In this document: piece after piece, positions 24,419 to 36,498 of the stretch
Position numbering within the stretch: position 1 is the first letter of the stretch
Layout: each line of letters opens with the position of its first letter
From: Vermamoeba vermiformis
Lineage: Eukaryota > Tubulinea > Echinamoebida
Assembly (NCBI GenBank): GCA_045837725.1
Contig: JBEWZL010000272.1
Span: 1-64,000 of the forward strand
Reading direction: 5' to 3'
Length of the DNA: 64,000 nt
The notes under the pieces: generated by a model
Databases searched by the model: none
Told to the model about the DNA's origin: nothing
Seen by the model: the letters and a program-made list of their open reading frames with translations, nothing else
Made by a program: the position numbers and the translations under genes

Positions 24419-24790
24419 GGATTGGTCCAAAAACTTTTTGTTTCACAACTTTGGTTCACAACAAAAAAAAAATAATTACACACGGGCTTCCTTGTGCATT
24501 CATTTGGTTGCCTTTCAACTAACAACTGCAGGGACCGGGTGGAGAGTTGCAGAGCTTCTACTTAATAGGATGCCTAAGTCTCGGACCTTCTTTCTAAAAC
24601 TTAACTTCCCCGCCAAGATCTTGCTGCATGGTGGTCTTTGCACTAGTAGATCGACAGTGTGGTGCCTTGCGTTGCCTCTAGCACTGCTACTGCATGCTAG
24701 GGTCCTGGAGCCCTAGACTAACACTTCCTGTGATGTGATTGGTCCAAAAAGTTTTTGTTCACTCTTTGAACCACAACAAAAAAATTTCGC
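24419..24790. repeat. Diverged direct repeat (two ~60-bp copies)
   Basis: GATTGGTCCAAAAA(C/G)TTTTTGT followed by TTCAC, CTTTG and CACAACAAAAAAA occurs at about 24419-24478 and again at about 24735-24790. The copies share a small palindrome AAAAA-TTTTT. This lies in the gene-free block upstream of B2. Confidence 0.6.
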
Positions 24791-24844
24791 AAAAGATTTT
24801 GTTTTTGTTTATCTATTCTTGCAGCCACAACACCACCACTCTCA

Positions 24845-24926
24845 TGCACAGACAAGCACAGTGTGTTTCCCATGGTCGATTGCTTGGTGCACTCCTGTGT
24901 GGTAATACACTCTGCGTGTCTGTGCA
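24845..24926. repeat. Imperfect inverted repeat, ~23-bp arms
   Basis: Left arm 24845-24868 (TGCACAGACAAGCACAGTGT...) and right arm 24904-24926 pair with about three mismatches around a roughly 35-nt loop, with some further pairing outside. It could fold as an RNA hairpin of precursor-miRNA size, but nothing else supports that. Confidence 0.5.
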
Positions 24927-25248
24927 CTCCTGCGTGAGACTGTTTGCCCATCTGAGCCACGGTTGCCAGGTAAGTCACTTTTTAATTTCTTGAGCAGTGG
25001 CTATACCTGAAATAGTATGCCACTGTTTTCCCATTAATTACATGATTGGTTTCAATTTTTTACGACACCAAGGCTAATTTTTGGATGTCAAAATTTTTTA
25101 TTCCAGATTAGCTCAAATTTATTTCTTTTACTTGATTTTTTCACTTGTGCCACTAGGCACTTGCCCAATTAATTGTTTTATGGGCCAAATTCATTATACA
25201 GCCTTTTTTTCTGAACTGGCACCTCGATGTGCTAATCCTGGATGAGCT

Positions 25249-26040
25249 GTTCCAAGTGGAACCAGCCCTTTCAGACTTAGCCTGCCCCAGTACTATGTTT
25301 CTGCGGGGAACTAGCCTCAATTGGGCTTTGTTTCCTCACCCCTGGTTCCTTGTGGAACCGACCCTAGTTTGGACTTTGTTTCTTTCCAAGGGTCGGTTCC
25401 TCATGGAACCGGGGTTTGCAGGACTTAGTTTTTTTTCACCCCCGGTTCCTTGAGGAACCGACCCCTGTAGGACTTAGTTTTTTTCAGGGGTCGGTTCCTC
25501 GCCGAACCGGCCCTTTTTGGACTTTGTTTTTTTTTGACCCCGGTTCCTTGAGGAACCGCCCCCTCTTGGACTTTATTTTTTTTCAAGGGTCGGATCCTCA
25601 TGGAACCGGGGTTTGCAGGACTTAGTTTTTTTTAACCCCCGGTTCCTTGAGGAACCGACCCCTGTAGGACTTAGTTTTTTTTAACCCCCGGTTCCTTGAG
25701 GAACCGACCCCTCTTGGACTTTATTTTTTTTCAAGGGTCGGTTCCTTGCCGTACCGGCCCCTCTTTGGACTTTATTTTTTCCCAAAGGGCAGTTCCTCAC
25801 AGTACCGGGGTTGCTGGACTTAGTTTTTCTTGCCCCCCGGTTCCTTGAGGAACCGCCCCTTGTTTGAACTTCAATTTTTTTAACAGGTTGGTTCCATGCG
25901 ATACCTCCCCCTGTTAGACTTTGTTTTTACATAGGACCAGCACCACACAAACCAGTCTTCCATGTGTCTGTACCCCTGGCTCCTTGTAGAACCACCCCTT
26001 GTTCAACTTTAGCTTTTCAAAGGGGATGTTCCACATTGCA
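25249..26040. repeat. Hairpin array 2: ~15 units, palindromes in both orientations
   Basis: About fifteen tandem units of about 48-50 bp. Forward units read CCCCGGTTCCTTGAGGAACC then GACCCC. Other units read GGGTCGGTTCCTCATGGAAC then CGGGG, which is the reverse complement of the forward palindrome with one changed loop base. Every unit, whatever its palindrome orientation, is followed by the same directional spacer GGACTT(A/T)(G/A)TTTTTTTT. Outer units at both ends are degenerate. The order from about 25.34 kb is F R F R F R F F R R F, then decayed units. The spacer core GGACTTAG-polyT is also in array 1. Confidence 0.9.
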
Positions 26041-27329
26041 CCAGGCAATGTTTAACTTAACATTACTTAACTTACTTTAGTCTACAGCCTATCTTTGGAC
26101 CGCAGAGCTTTGCTTTCACTGCCTTGCCAAATAAAAACACCAGTTGTAACTGTTTTATGTAAAAATAAAAAAAACTTCAAACAAACTCTTGCTGTTCTTT
26201 TCTATTTATTGTTTTTCATACATTTATTCTAAGTAAATTAAAGTTAAACTTGTCTCTTAGTGTTTTTATTTTGGCATGCTTTTCGATGCAAAAGTGACGG
26301 CAAAAAGACAAAAAAAGTCAAAAATTTAACAAAAAAGGGGTTTAACTGGACTTTAAACTCTATAACCCTTAAATTTCTATAACCCAGAAGCCTACTATAA
26401 TACTTAGTCTTACGACTTGAATTATATGAGTACTAGAGGATAGGTCCGTTCATGGCGGCATTTCCATGCATGGAGCTACGATGGGAGCATGGCCCATTTG
26501 GTCACCCATGTCATGCGCCTCCATGCATGGAATTATTTTTTTCAGGGGGAGCCCAGTTGGCCTGGTATCCTGATTTGCAACGGATCGGGATCGGGATTTT
26601 TCTTCCTGATTGGTGCCCAATCGGGATGTTTTCAAATTTTGAGCAAAGCCATTAACTTTTTTCTGTGTTTTTCATGAAATTTACAGGCTTTTTATTTTTA
26701 CATCGTTTTTGCTGGAAAATACAAGGTTTTAAATATTGCCCTTTTTCGACAAAAACACCTATTCCTATATCCCTAACTCCTAGGAAACAGTAATATGTCA
26801 GTATTAAATTTTCCATTAATACGACCAATCAAATATTCATAAATCATTAAATATAAATCACCAAAGATTGATCCATAGCATTATTTTAATTCGTAATCAA
26901 TTTTAAATTCGAATGTATAAATCCAAATCTTTGCTTAATTATGGTTTTTATTTAAATTACAATATACTGACATATTATTTATCATTACAGAAACATGTAA
27001 CAATTGATTTGCACGATCAAATTGCCTTGGTTATTGGTAAAAGAACGAGAACTGCAATCACGTAAGAGTTATTAATCTGTTCGTTTTATTATATATGGCA
27101 CTAATTTAGTTAGCATACAATTCTTTGAGATCTGTCGCGTATTCCAGCTCGTAAGTCGTAACAAATTACTATCAGCACTAATTAATAGAATTCATAGCAC
27201 TCAAAAATGATAATGATCACGTTCATGCATTAAGTCGGCTCACTCGAACAACCGCAACGGTCAGTAGAGGTAATTTTTAATGGTTCGAATTTTGTTTAAC
27301 GGGCAATATTAGTTGCTATGGGTCGCATT
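26041..27329. other. Gene-free AT-rich interval between hairpin arrays 2 and 3
   Basis: No gene, RNA or long repeat is supported. The one structure seen is a pair of mutually inverted 14-mers, TTCCATGCATGGAG (26462-26475) and CTCCATGCATGGAA (26519-26532), each itself palindromic at its centre. The remainder is AT-rich with few CpG. Confidence 0.5.
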
Positions 27330-27612
27330 GTCCAGTCATTGGACGGACCCTCTGTGCCGTGCCTTCAACGTCCTCTTCTTCTCAAAACCTGCGTGACTTG
27401 ACTTGCACTGTCCAAGACTTGGACGCTTAGTGTTGCGTGGCTCGCACCTCCCGGTTATTGGTATCCTCTACACCGTGCCATCAGTGTGCCACTGTCCAGT
27501 TATTGGACGGTCCCTCAGCGCGTGGCTCGCACCATCCAGTTATTGGACGGTCCTCTCAGTGCGTGGCTCGTACCGTCCAGTTATTGGACGGTCCTCTCAG
27601 TGCGTGGCTCTC
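27330..27612. repeat. Hairpin array 3: ~45-bp units with two palindromes each
   Basis: Units hold CCGTCCAGTTATTGGACGG (stem CCGTCCA/TGGACGG-type around GTTA) followed by TCCTCTCA and then GTGCGTGGCTCGCAC (stem GTGCG/CGCAC). The last three units, to 27612, are nearly identical; the first ones, from about 27330, are degenerate. The spacer is unlike arrays 1 and 2. The array ends about 40 bp from the start of homology to B2 in the decayed fragment next to it. Confidence 0.85.
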
Positions 27613-27649
27613 CTATCATAAAGTTTAGTACACTTTATTTAATATTTTT

Positions 27650-28000
27650 GTTTCATACCATGCCATCTGGAAAATAGGCCAACCAAAATGGAGATGAGCC
27701 TGCTGGAATGTGCAACACTTCCTGATTTTTAACTCCAATCATGTGGAGGTGCTCTGCATGTGCAAGATTTTCATTTACATCTAAAGTTTAGAAAATCAGC
27801 ACACATAATGCTAATAATAGTAACACTTACCCCACTTGTTTGCATCCTTTGGTTGGGCAAATAAAAGCATGCCATTAGCACTGCCACCAAAATAGTATAG
27901 CAGCATTGAAATCAGTTTTGATGTCCAATAGTGGAGTAACTGCCTGCACAGACTGAGGAGTTACACTGACTTTACTTAGGCACATGACTCACAACACAGT
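27650..28000 (-). pseudogene. Decayed fragment of a B2-like gene
   Basis: On the minus strand, two exon-like pieces read GSANGMLLFAQPKDANKW and, after an intron-like gap with GTAAGT and a TTTAG end, NQEVLHIPAGSSPFWLAYFP. They match B2 (GTANGRLIFAESKSLNPW and GEVLHIPATANPFWLAYYP at 19.4-19.6 kb). The intron falls at the same place, so the copy arose from DNA and not from a spliced RNA. Homology is limited to this short internal part; no start or end of a gene is present. Sequence to about 28.4 kb may contain more decayed coding sequence that I could not align. Confidence 0.65.
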
Positions 28001-28573
28001 TGAACTTCATGATCAGGTTGAAGCTGACTTCACCTGATACATGTCATAACAGTGGCAAGGTCATGAACAACCCCTACTCCCCAGGTCACCACCATCAAAT
28101 ATGCCCATTGGCAACCAGGAGCCCTAGTCATACATCCAAATTTTTTGTCTTCATTGAGCAAGACTAAGTGAGAAAAATCAGCACCAACCAGGTACTTGCA
28201 GTGAGAATCCTTCAACGACAATTATCTTGGCTCTCACTTCCCAGGATGAGTTGCCAGCTGGACCATATATCAGGTTCAACCACGTCAGGCTGCAATTACT
28301 GCCCAGACAGACATGTAAAGGCCTTCAAAATGGTCAGATACAATCCATGGGTTTGCCAACAATCTGCACACCAGTGGATGCCATACTAGGAGACTTCAAT
28401 AATCCTTAACACGTACAGTCTCTACAGATTCTGTCATTTAATTATAAAAGAAGTATTCCACTGGTGTTCCAAGACCATGCTGGGCAAAACGTAAATTGGA
28501 TCTACAGAATACAATCAGGTTGGCTCTACATGTAGACACAAACTAAATTTAATTCAAAATTTAATGTACAATT
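28001..28573. other. Interval without a recognised gene
   Basis: About 570 bp between the B2-like fragment and the stop codon of the permuted-Rap gene. CpG-poor like the block to its left. Nothing beyond a probable 3' UTR for the next gene is seen. Confidence 0.4.
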
Positions 28574-31500
28574 TCAAAAAGTGTAATCATAATACATGTC
28601 AGTCATTTCTTTGTTGGAGTTCTCACGCTTGTTCACTTCCTTGCGAGTACCGCTCAAAAACGCTTCCTTGCTGGCATTCTTCATCTTGAAAACCACCTTG
28701 GCTTTTTTGTCTTGCTTGGATTTGAATTTGCCTTCATCTTCACCGCCGCTAGAGTCGTCACCGTCGAGCAGTTGATCGTTCAATTCTTGAGCTTGTTCAA
28801 CAAAGTTGTAGTACTCTTCTTTCTGTGTCATTGAACTCGCAGCCTTGGAGAGCAAACGATCAGCAGCAACCAGCTTCTTTTTGACTTCTTGTTTGAGTGC
28901 TTTAATGGCTTTAGGATCGTTGGCTTGAAGAGCAAGCTTAGCAGTCTGTTGCATGGTCGTCAGGCCCAACACTGCCGCATCGACTTTCGCCTCAGCTTCT
29001 GCGCGGTTCGTAGTCAAAGGACGTTGTTTTGTAATAACTCGCAAATACCGATAGCCATCTAGAACACTCAGTCAGATCTACTGTAGTAAAGGATGAACAT
29101 AGTACTACATACCTAGACGTGTATAATAGATTTGAGCCTGGAAATTGCCAAACTTCTTTTTGGACTTCTTTTCATTGTTGTCTTCGTCTTTTGCAACGTA
29201 CTCGAACTCAAATGTCAAATCTGTTTTCTGCGTAGCATTGCCGACCACTTGCTCAGTAATGTGCGGTCGGATGGACGGTGCGCTGCTTGGAACGTTGCTC
29301 GCACTATCCTTATCCTGGTGCTTTGATTTCTTCTTTTTGTCTGGCATGAGGTTGGAGTTGTTGTTTGACGCGATATCAGCAGTGAGTTCGGGAATGATCC
29401 AGCGGAAATTTCTCGGCGCCAACAGCTTCAAGCTGGTGTTCGTGGCAATCACGGGATTTTGCGAGATTCGCACAATCTGAGTGATGAGTTCAAGTGGGTG
29501 CAACACGTTCACTGTGCCCGAGGTCACGTCAGATATGATACCGAGTGTCTCTAAAGCGCAGCCACTGTCTTGATTCTCGATGCCAATGATGGACACTTTG
29601 GTTTGTTTCTCTTTGGCTAAGTTGCCGAGTCTCGTGTAGAACTGCTTGTTCTTTTCGTCAAATTCGGCGATCAACTTCGCATTGTCCTAGTGAAGCTGTA
29701 AGTTCTTTGTACGCGATCACAATACAAAAGTTGCCTTACCTTCTTCTTGCCCTTCTTCTCCAAATCATCCTTATCAAAGCTGCCAACACCGACATTGCTC
29801 AAGCCGTCAGTGCACAGAATGATTTCAGTGCCAGGTACTTGGGAAGCCAGACCGAGGGACACTTCATTGAACAATTAGTGCGAGTTCAGCAACAACATAA
29901 CTGCGTGCACTTACCAACAAGAGCGGGACCCAAAGCCGTAGAACCTCCTTCAGCCAAGCTCATTAATTGCTCTTGCAACTTCTCACGCGTGTCATTGAGT
30001 GGTTTAATCGAATCAGCTTTGAATTCTTTGGCACCAAAGTTGAACAAGAACTCTTCGTTGGACAACTTGTCGCCAGCAATGATCACCGACGAGTCTTTCT
30101 TGGAGTCCAAACCCACAACTGTTACTTCGTGGTTAACTGCACAAGCGGAGTTAGTTATCAATCTTCGGTAATAGACAGAGGTCATATTAACTCACATGTT
30201 ATCAATACCACGCGCTTGTTCGGGTTCTCCAACAGCAAACGTGACAACTGCCAGTCAAGCGCACCTTTCAAGCACTCGAGGCGTGACACGTACAAAGCAC
30301 CACGCTTTTCGCCAGGCAAGTATTGATTGCCCTCGTGAATGTGCTCACCGCCTTCAGCCCCGACAATAGACATCTTGTACGCCTTGCTCTTCTTCTTGGC
30401 GGCATCAGGGTTGTTCTTTTGTTGCAACTTCTTCCACTCGTTCATTGAAGGCGGCAAAGGCTCCGTGACGCACATGCTGCCACTGATGTCAACGCACAGC
30501 ACGAGGAGTCCGTGCTCGTTCAACTTCTTTTGTTCTTCGGACGGCACTTCGATCAAGTAATCAACCGTGTCGTTCTTTTTGAAATCGAGTTCTTCCTCCT
30601 CGGCATCAACTCGATTCTTGTGGCGACAAAAGTCACAGCGCCAGTATTTGACTGTCAATACAGCATTAATCATTCATTACGAATCCACGAGTGCGACGTC
30701 AGTGACGTACCTTTCTCGACCGTTTTGATCTCCGAGTACATGGACAGTGCTCCACTGCATTTAGTGCACAGAATGGGCTCACCTGTCATTGGCACGACTG
30801 CATCGCCCAACGAGCCTGAAGCACAGTGTTAGTACTAGTGTGGCGGAATTGAATGTTAACGTGCGTACCTAATCCCATGGCAATCACGTTGGTGCCAGCC
30901 TTCTTGATTTTGACTGGATCTTTGATTTTGACCTCTTCGGGCTGCTCTTCTTCGTCCACTTTGTCTTTGTTGTCCGTGCTCTCAGCAGGCACTTTTTGTT
31001 TTTCTTTCTTGCCTTTGGGTGTTTTCTTGCCTTTCTTTGAGGGTTTTTGCGCAAATTCAAGATCGAACTCGTTCAACTTGCGATAACTAATGAAGTAATT
31101 GTTGTTATTATCGACCCGTTGATCATCACAGAGCTAATAATACTTACGAGTCCTCGATGGTCGGATCGTACTTCTCGACGAACACACCTTGCACGTACTG
31201 CACAGTTAGTGCACTCTTGCCGACACCACCGTTGCCCATCACGATCACTTTGAAGTCCGTTGCTGTTCACGCGATATTAATAGGCTGCCATTGCAGCTGA
31301 CAATAGGAAACTTACAATCTTTCTCGGTGCGTCCTTGCAAATTGACTGCTTCTTGAACAGCGAGTCTGAATGCTTCGGAAACATTTTGACCAGTCTTAGC
31401 AGAGGTCTGAGGCGTTGCCATAGTTAGCAAAAGAAACTAAAAAATATTAATGAGACCGCGTACCTCGATGAACGGCAATCCGAGCTTTTTTGCCAACTCT

Positions 31501-32094
31501 TGCCCTCTTTCAGTACTGATAAGACGCTGCTCCTCCAAGTCTATCGCAAGTACGTTTAAATATAAATGAGCGAGAAGGTTTGATGGCAAACTTACCAGCC
31601 TTGTTGCCGACGATAACGGCCGCTATCCGATCCGTGTCTTTAACTCGGGCAATGCAGTCATATAATAGCTGCACAATATTATAAGTATAATTTATGCAAT
31701 AATTACTCGTGCAAGGACACGTACCGGAATGTTATCGAAACCACTGCCAGAATTAATCATGTAGACCAACAAAAAACAGTCACCATTTTTCATGTATAAA
31801 TCTCGCATGGCAGTAAATTGTTCGGTACCAGCTAGTTAAAAGGGCGTTAAAATAATTTTAAAAATTAAATTTGAATTTCCAATCCGAGTCTTTGGTTGTG
31901 CGCTTACCAGTATCCAAGATTTCCAGCATGCATTGGGCCGTAGATTCTTTGCCATTATTTTTTCTTCGGACTGCGCGCCTGTTTTGCGCCTTCAGTGCCG
32001 GATTGAAAGCCTGATTCGGGGCAAGATCAGTTTTTTCTACCTCCTCGAACTCTTCGGCATTACTGCACAGGACATATTCACTACCAAACTCCAT
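28574..32094 (-). CDS. cpras1: Circularly permuted Ras/Rap GTPase fused to a zinc ribbon and VWA domain
   Basis: Resembles the circularly permuted Ras proteins described in Dictyostelium. Start at the ATG at 32094 ([11 protein letters not shown]). Spliced order of the G-domain boxes is G3 (LDTAGTEQF), G4 (VGNKAD), G5 (IETSAK), then G1 ([11 protein letters not shown]) and G2 ([13 protein letters not shown]). The domain is thus cut between beta-2 and beta-3 and rejoined. Thr at the Gln61 position and the [15 protein letters not shown] stretch are Rap-like. All five boxes look intact, so nucleotide binding is likely. A Lys/Glu-rich linker follows (30.85-31.08 kb), then a CxxC...CxxC zinc ribbon ([18 protein letters not shown]), then a VWA fold with the MIDAS start DISGSM (30.5 kb) and TDGLSNVG (29.8 kb). 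The zinc-ribbon-plus-VWA order is like the Sec23/24 trunk. The C-terminal third is helical, ending DMYYDYTF. About a dozen exons. Confidence 0.9.
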
Positions 32095-32251
32095 TGTGTT
32101 CGTAATCGGTATTGTTATTGGCTAGAACTGTCGTGGCGATATTTTTGGCTCCACGCGTTGGTTTTTATTTGAAAAATTCACCGAACGCTAAACTAATAAA
32201 GGAATCTTTTAATATTATTCAATCGATATTTATTTGAAATAATGACATACT

Positions 32252-33759
32252 TCACGCAGAATCATGTTGGCGATTCAAGGGCCTATCAATCTCGTCGAAA
32301 AATAACGAGATGAGCGCTTGTACCACATCCGAACCTTTGTACCTAGTAGCATAAATATATTTAGAAACGTGCACATTCTAGTATAGCACTTACCTCGCTC
32401 TTAATAGCATTGAGTCGTTGACTGAGGCATAATGATTCATTCCCTCTACTGTCACGCTGTACGCACCTGCATAAAGAGTCATTTAATTAATCCACGCAAA
32501 TCCCACGCCGTATCGTCACATACCAGGCAAGTACTGATCTTTCAACACCACCATGCCGTCATTATTCTCGCCGAGGGTGTTCTTCATGTACTTCCAGAAC
32601 GGATAAAAGTACGTCGCACTCTCTGAGGAATAGAACCGTAGGCATTAGAGAAGTCACTTCACCAACTGACTCTACTCACCAGCTGTGCAATAAGCACCAA
32701 AATTGAGCACGGGGATCTTTAAACTCTTCGTGATCATGTGCTGTTGAAAGAACTGTTTCTGGCTCTCGTACGTCAAGTCACGCACACTCGACACGTCACC
32801 GCGCATCAGTCCTTGCACGAAGAGTGTTTCAAATGCGTAGCTCCAACGCTTGTTACCAAGAAAGAAATTCTAATCGAGGTGGTGAGGTCTGGAATTTCGA
32901 ATAATTCGTAATATAATTACCGCTATCGGAGACCCTCCGAAGGGTGTCTGCAAAGTGATCAAGCCGTGCACTTTGTCTTGCAGCTCGGGACTGTTCAACA
33001 GCGCTGCGAGACTGTCAATGCCTCCTGCAACAAAATTACGTATTAGAGTCACGTGCCGTTCGATTGCAGCGTCAATAATCTCACCTTTACTGTGGCCTAT
33101 GACGATTACTTTTCTCTTCGTAGTGTCAAAGCTGCTATTGATGTGTTGCGTGACAATTTTAGCGTTGTGCGCGATACCATTGCCCGTGTCAACTGGAGCA
33201 ATTTCAGTGTACAGGCCAAACTTCTTCAGGCGATTGATACTTTGCGTGAAATAGAATGGACCAAAGCTGCCAAATAGTCCGCGGACGAAGACGTAGGAAT
33301 ATTTGTGCGCATCTCCGTGCAACTCGTCGATCGTCTCTTTGTCGGACGATTTGCGCGCATCAACGATGCGGGTAATTATTGGCATAAATTTTGCGGTCAA
33401 ATCTCTAACAGTTAATTTGTTACTAAAGCGTCCAGAATTTTTTCCTGCATCCATACTTGGTTGGCGGGGCTCCTTCGCGCGATAATAACCATCCAGCATT
33501 ACCACCCATGCTGAACAAATTTAAAATGAGAGCTCAATATTTTTGCGTATTCGTTGCAGAAAGAAAAAATTATTATTATCGAAATTACGCTGTTGCTTAC
33601 TCAGAAACTGCCATGGGACTGTCTTCTTTTAGCGTGGCATAATTATGTGACTTAAAAGCGGCTCGTTGAGCTCGAGCAACTCGCGGGAGCTGGAATACAA
33701 CGTCAATTTTGATCGGATCCGTAGGATTCAATCTTTTGCCTTACAGTACGGAAAAACAT
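32252..33759 (-). CDS. Alpha/beta-hydrolase lipase
   Basis: A triacylglycerol-lipase-like alpha/beta hydrolase. The nucleophile elbow is VIVIGHSKGG (Ser in G-x-S-x-G, about 33.1 kb), preceded by an oxyanion-side motif FVRGLFGSFGPFYF. The likely acid is the Asp of ENNDGMVVL (32.55 kb), and the likely base is the His of VEGMNHY (32.45 kb), so the catalytic triad is complete. LQTPFGGSPIA after the elbow is typical of bacterial-type and yeast-like lipases. The end is RPLNRQHDSA. The 5' end is uncertain: the best-fitting model is a five-codon first exon (MFFRT) joined across a roughly 140-bp intron to KTVPWQFLTWVVMLDGYYR. No clear signal peptide is seen. It is divergent from SELO. Confidence 0.8.
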
Positions 33760-34089
33760 GATGGTGTACTCAAATAATTACAATTAATTAATAACATGTT
33801 GCAACATCAATCTCCGTTTACTTGAAACAAATCCTCGCGACAGTTCACAAGGGAACACGTGGGTAGAAGCCACGCGACTGGTCCGATCAAAAGGGAAAAT
33901 TTTTGTTACCCAGTTAGTTTATTCATTCAATTTAGCGTGTTATGCAACACATATCCCGTGTTTTACAACGCACTACTCGATTATTGAAGAAAACTCAGTT
34001 TAAAGGTAAAGATCGGTGTTAGTCCTCACCAAACTGTTAGAAAATTACTAAAAATTACATAGAATAGCTTATTCACTAGTGCAAAAAAT
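33760..34089. promoter_or_regulatory. Divergent promoter interval between lipase and SELO
   Basis: 330 bp separate the two start codons, which point away from each other, so both promoters should lie here. No TATA box or known binding site can be asserted. The DNA is AT-rich with several AATTA words. Confidence 0.4.
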
Positions 34090-36400
<2,311 letters not shown>

Positions 36401-36498
36401 GAAGCGGACCGAATTTCTATCTGTACAGTTTAATTTAAATTTTCCTTATTATAATATATATTACACTACTTTTTTTACAAGTTATTCTACGTCTTATT

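Noticed and set aside
24718-24993. Overlapping 84- and 86-residue open frames on both strands
   Set aside because: They lie over an inverted repeat, have no splice context or composition of a gene, and mirror each other.
28001-28573. Short open frames on both strands upstream of the permuted-Rap stop
   Set aside because: They have no splice sites, no recognisable protein and low-complexity composition.
31073-32094. A broken Ras pseudogene lacking its P-loop
   Set aside because: The P-loop and switch I follow downstream in correctly spliced frames, so the gene is permuted and not broken.
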